From a virus: a stretch of 22,292 nt of DNA. The position numbers and the translations under genes were made by a program. Under the pieces are notes generated by a model, which saw only the letters and a program-made list of their open reading frames with translations, was not told where the DNA came from and ran no database searches. The stretch is from the IMG/VR virus record IMGVR_UViG_3300025062_000006, positions 1-22,292 of that record; one strand, 5' to 3'. This document shows, in pieces, positions 22,167 to 22,292 of the stretch (positions within the stretch are counted from its first letter, which is position 1; each line of letters starts with the position of its first letter).

Positions 22167-22253
22167 TGGTACCAGTGGTCGGACTCGAACCGACACGCTT
22201 TTAAAGGCAACGGATTTTGAATCCGTCATGTCTACCAATTCCATCACACTGGC
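22167..22253 (-). tRNA. tRNA-Leu (anticodon CAA)
   Basis: On the minus strand the 87-nt sequence folds as a class II tRNA: acceptor stem GCCAGTG / CACTGGT (G-U at the first pair), D-loop AATTGGTAGA, anticodon stem ACGGA / TCCGT with loop TTCAAAA giving CAA, a long variable arm (about 15 nt), T arm GTCGG-TTCGAGT-CCGAC, discriminator A and encoded CCA at 22167-22169. Variable arm and A73 mark tRNA-Leu. It reads UUG. The prophage ends beside its 3' side, a usual tyrosine-integrase target, so it probably marks the attachment site. Confidence 0.95.
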
Positions 22254-22292
22254 ATGTTAGGTGATAAAGTTTAGATACTGCAAACATTATCG

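Noticed and set aside
1-22292. CRISPR array, insertion sequence or transposase
   Set aside because: No regularly spaced direct repeats and no transposase or inverted-repeat pair were seen.

Overview
The window is the right half of a tailed-phage (siphovirus-type) prophage in a bacterial chromosome, ending beside a host tRNA-Leu(CAA) gene on the minus strand. All protein genes read on the plus strand and form one long late block: head, head-tail joining, tail, lysis. Moderate GC, strong ribosome sites and the protein families suggest a gammaproteobacterial host. Moraxellaceae (Psychrobacter or Acinetobacter relatives) is my best guess, an inference from overall resemblance and not from a marker gene. 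No integrase, repressor, replication or terminase gene is present; these would lie to the left.

Layout. 1-3643 is the head module: the end of a Mu gpF/SPP1 gp7-like head protein, two small unknown ORFs, an S49 capsid protease with a probable nested scaffold, a lambda gpD-like decoration protein and a lambda gpE-like major capsid protein. 3654-5945 is head-tail joining and tail tube: HeH/LEM-like protein, Mu gp36-like connector, Mu gpG-like morphogenesis protein, tail-terminator-like protein, tail tube. 6043-15157 holds a small tail protein, an inserted two-gene cassette with its own promoter and terminator (6476-6961), a 1207-aa structural protein, four smaller tail-tip proteins, a 747-aa hub-like protein with an exact 28-residue repeat, a DUF2829/Tad2-like protein and a small beta-rich protein. 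15154-15725 encodes tail assembly chaperones joined by a probable -1 ribosomal frameshift at a T7 heptamer. A second AT-rich cassette (15760-16809; lipoprotein plus membrane protein) separates them from the tape measure gene (16834-20343). 20439-21984 is lysis: two membrane proteins and a GH24 lysozyme. The tRNA and its terminator close the window.

How the genes work together. The protease/scaffold, decoration and capsid proteins build the head; the 3918-5198 proteins close it and join it to the tail; the frameshifted chaperones load the tape measure, around which the tube assembles; the 6990-15157 proteins are likely tail-tip, baseplate and fibre parts; the membrane proteins and lysozyme release progeny.

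Points that stand out: the putative frameshift pair, which lies under the ORF-length cut-off; two promoter-gene-gene-terminator cassettes of moron type; a possible anti-Thoeris (Tad2-like) protein inside the tail operon; tip/fibre genes placed before the tape measure; eight plus-strand intrinsic terminators within the late block; and a recurring terminator/leader sequence at module borders that looks like a recombination joint.
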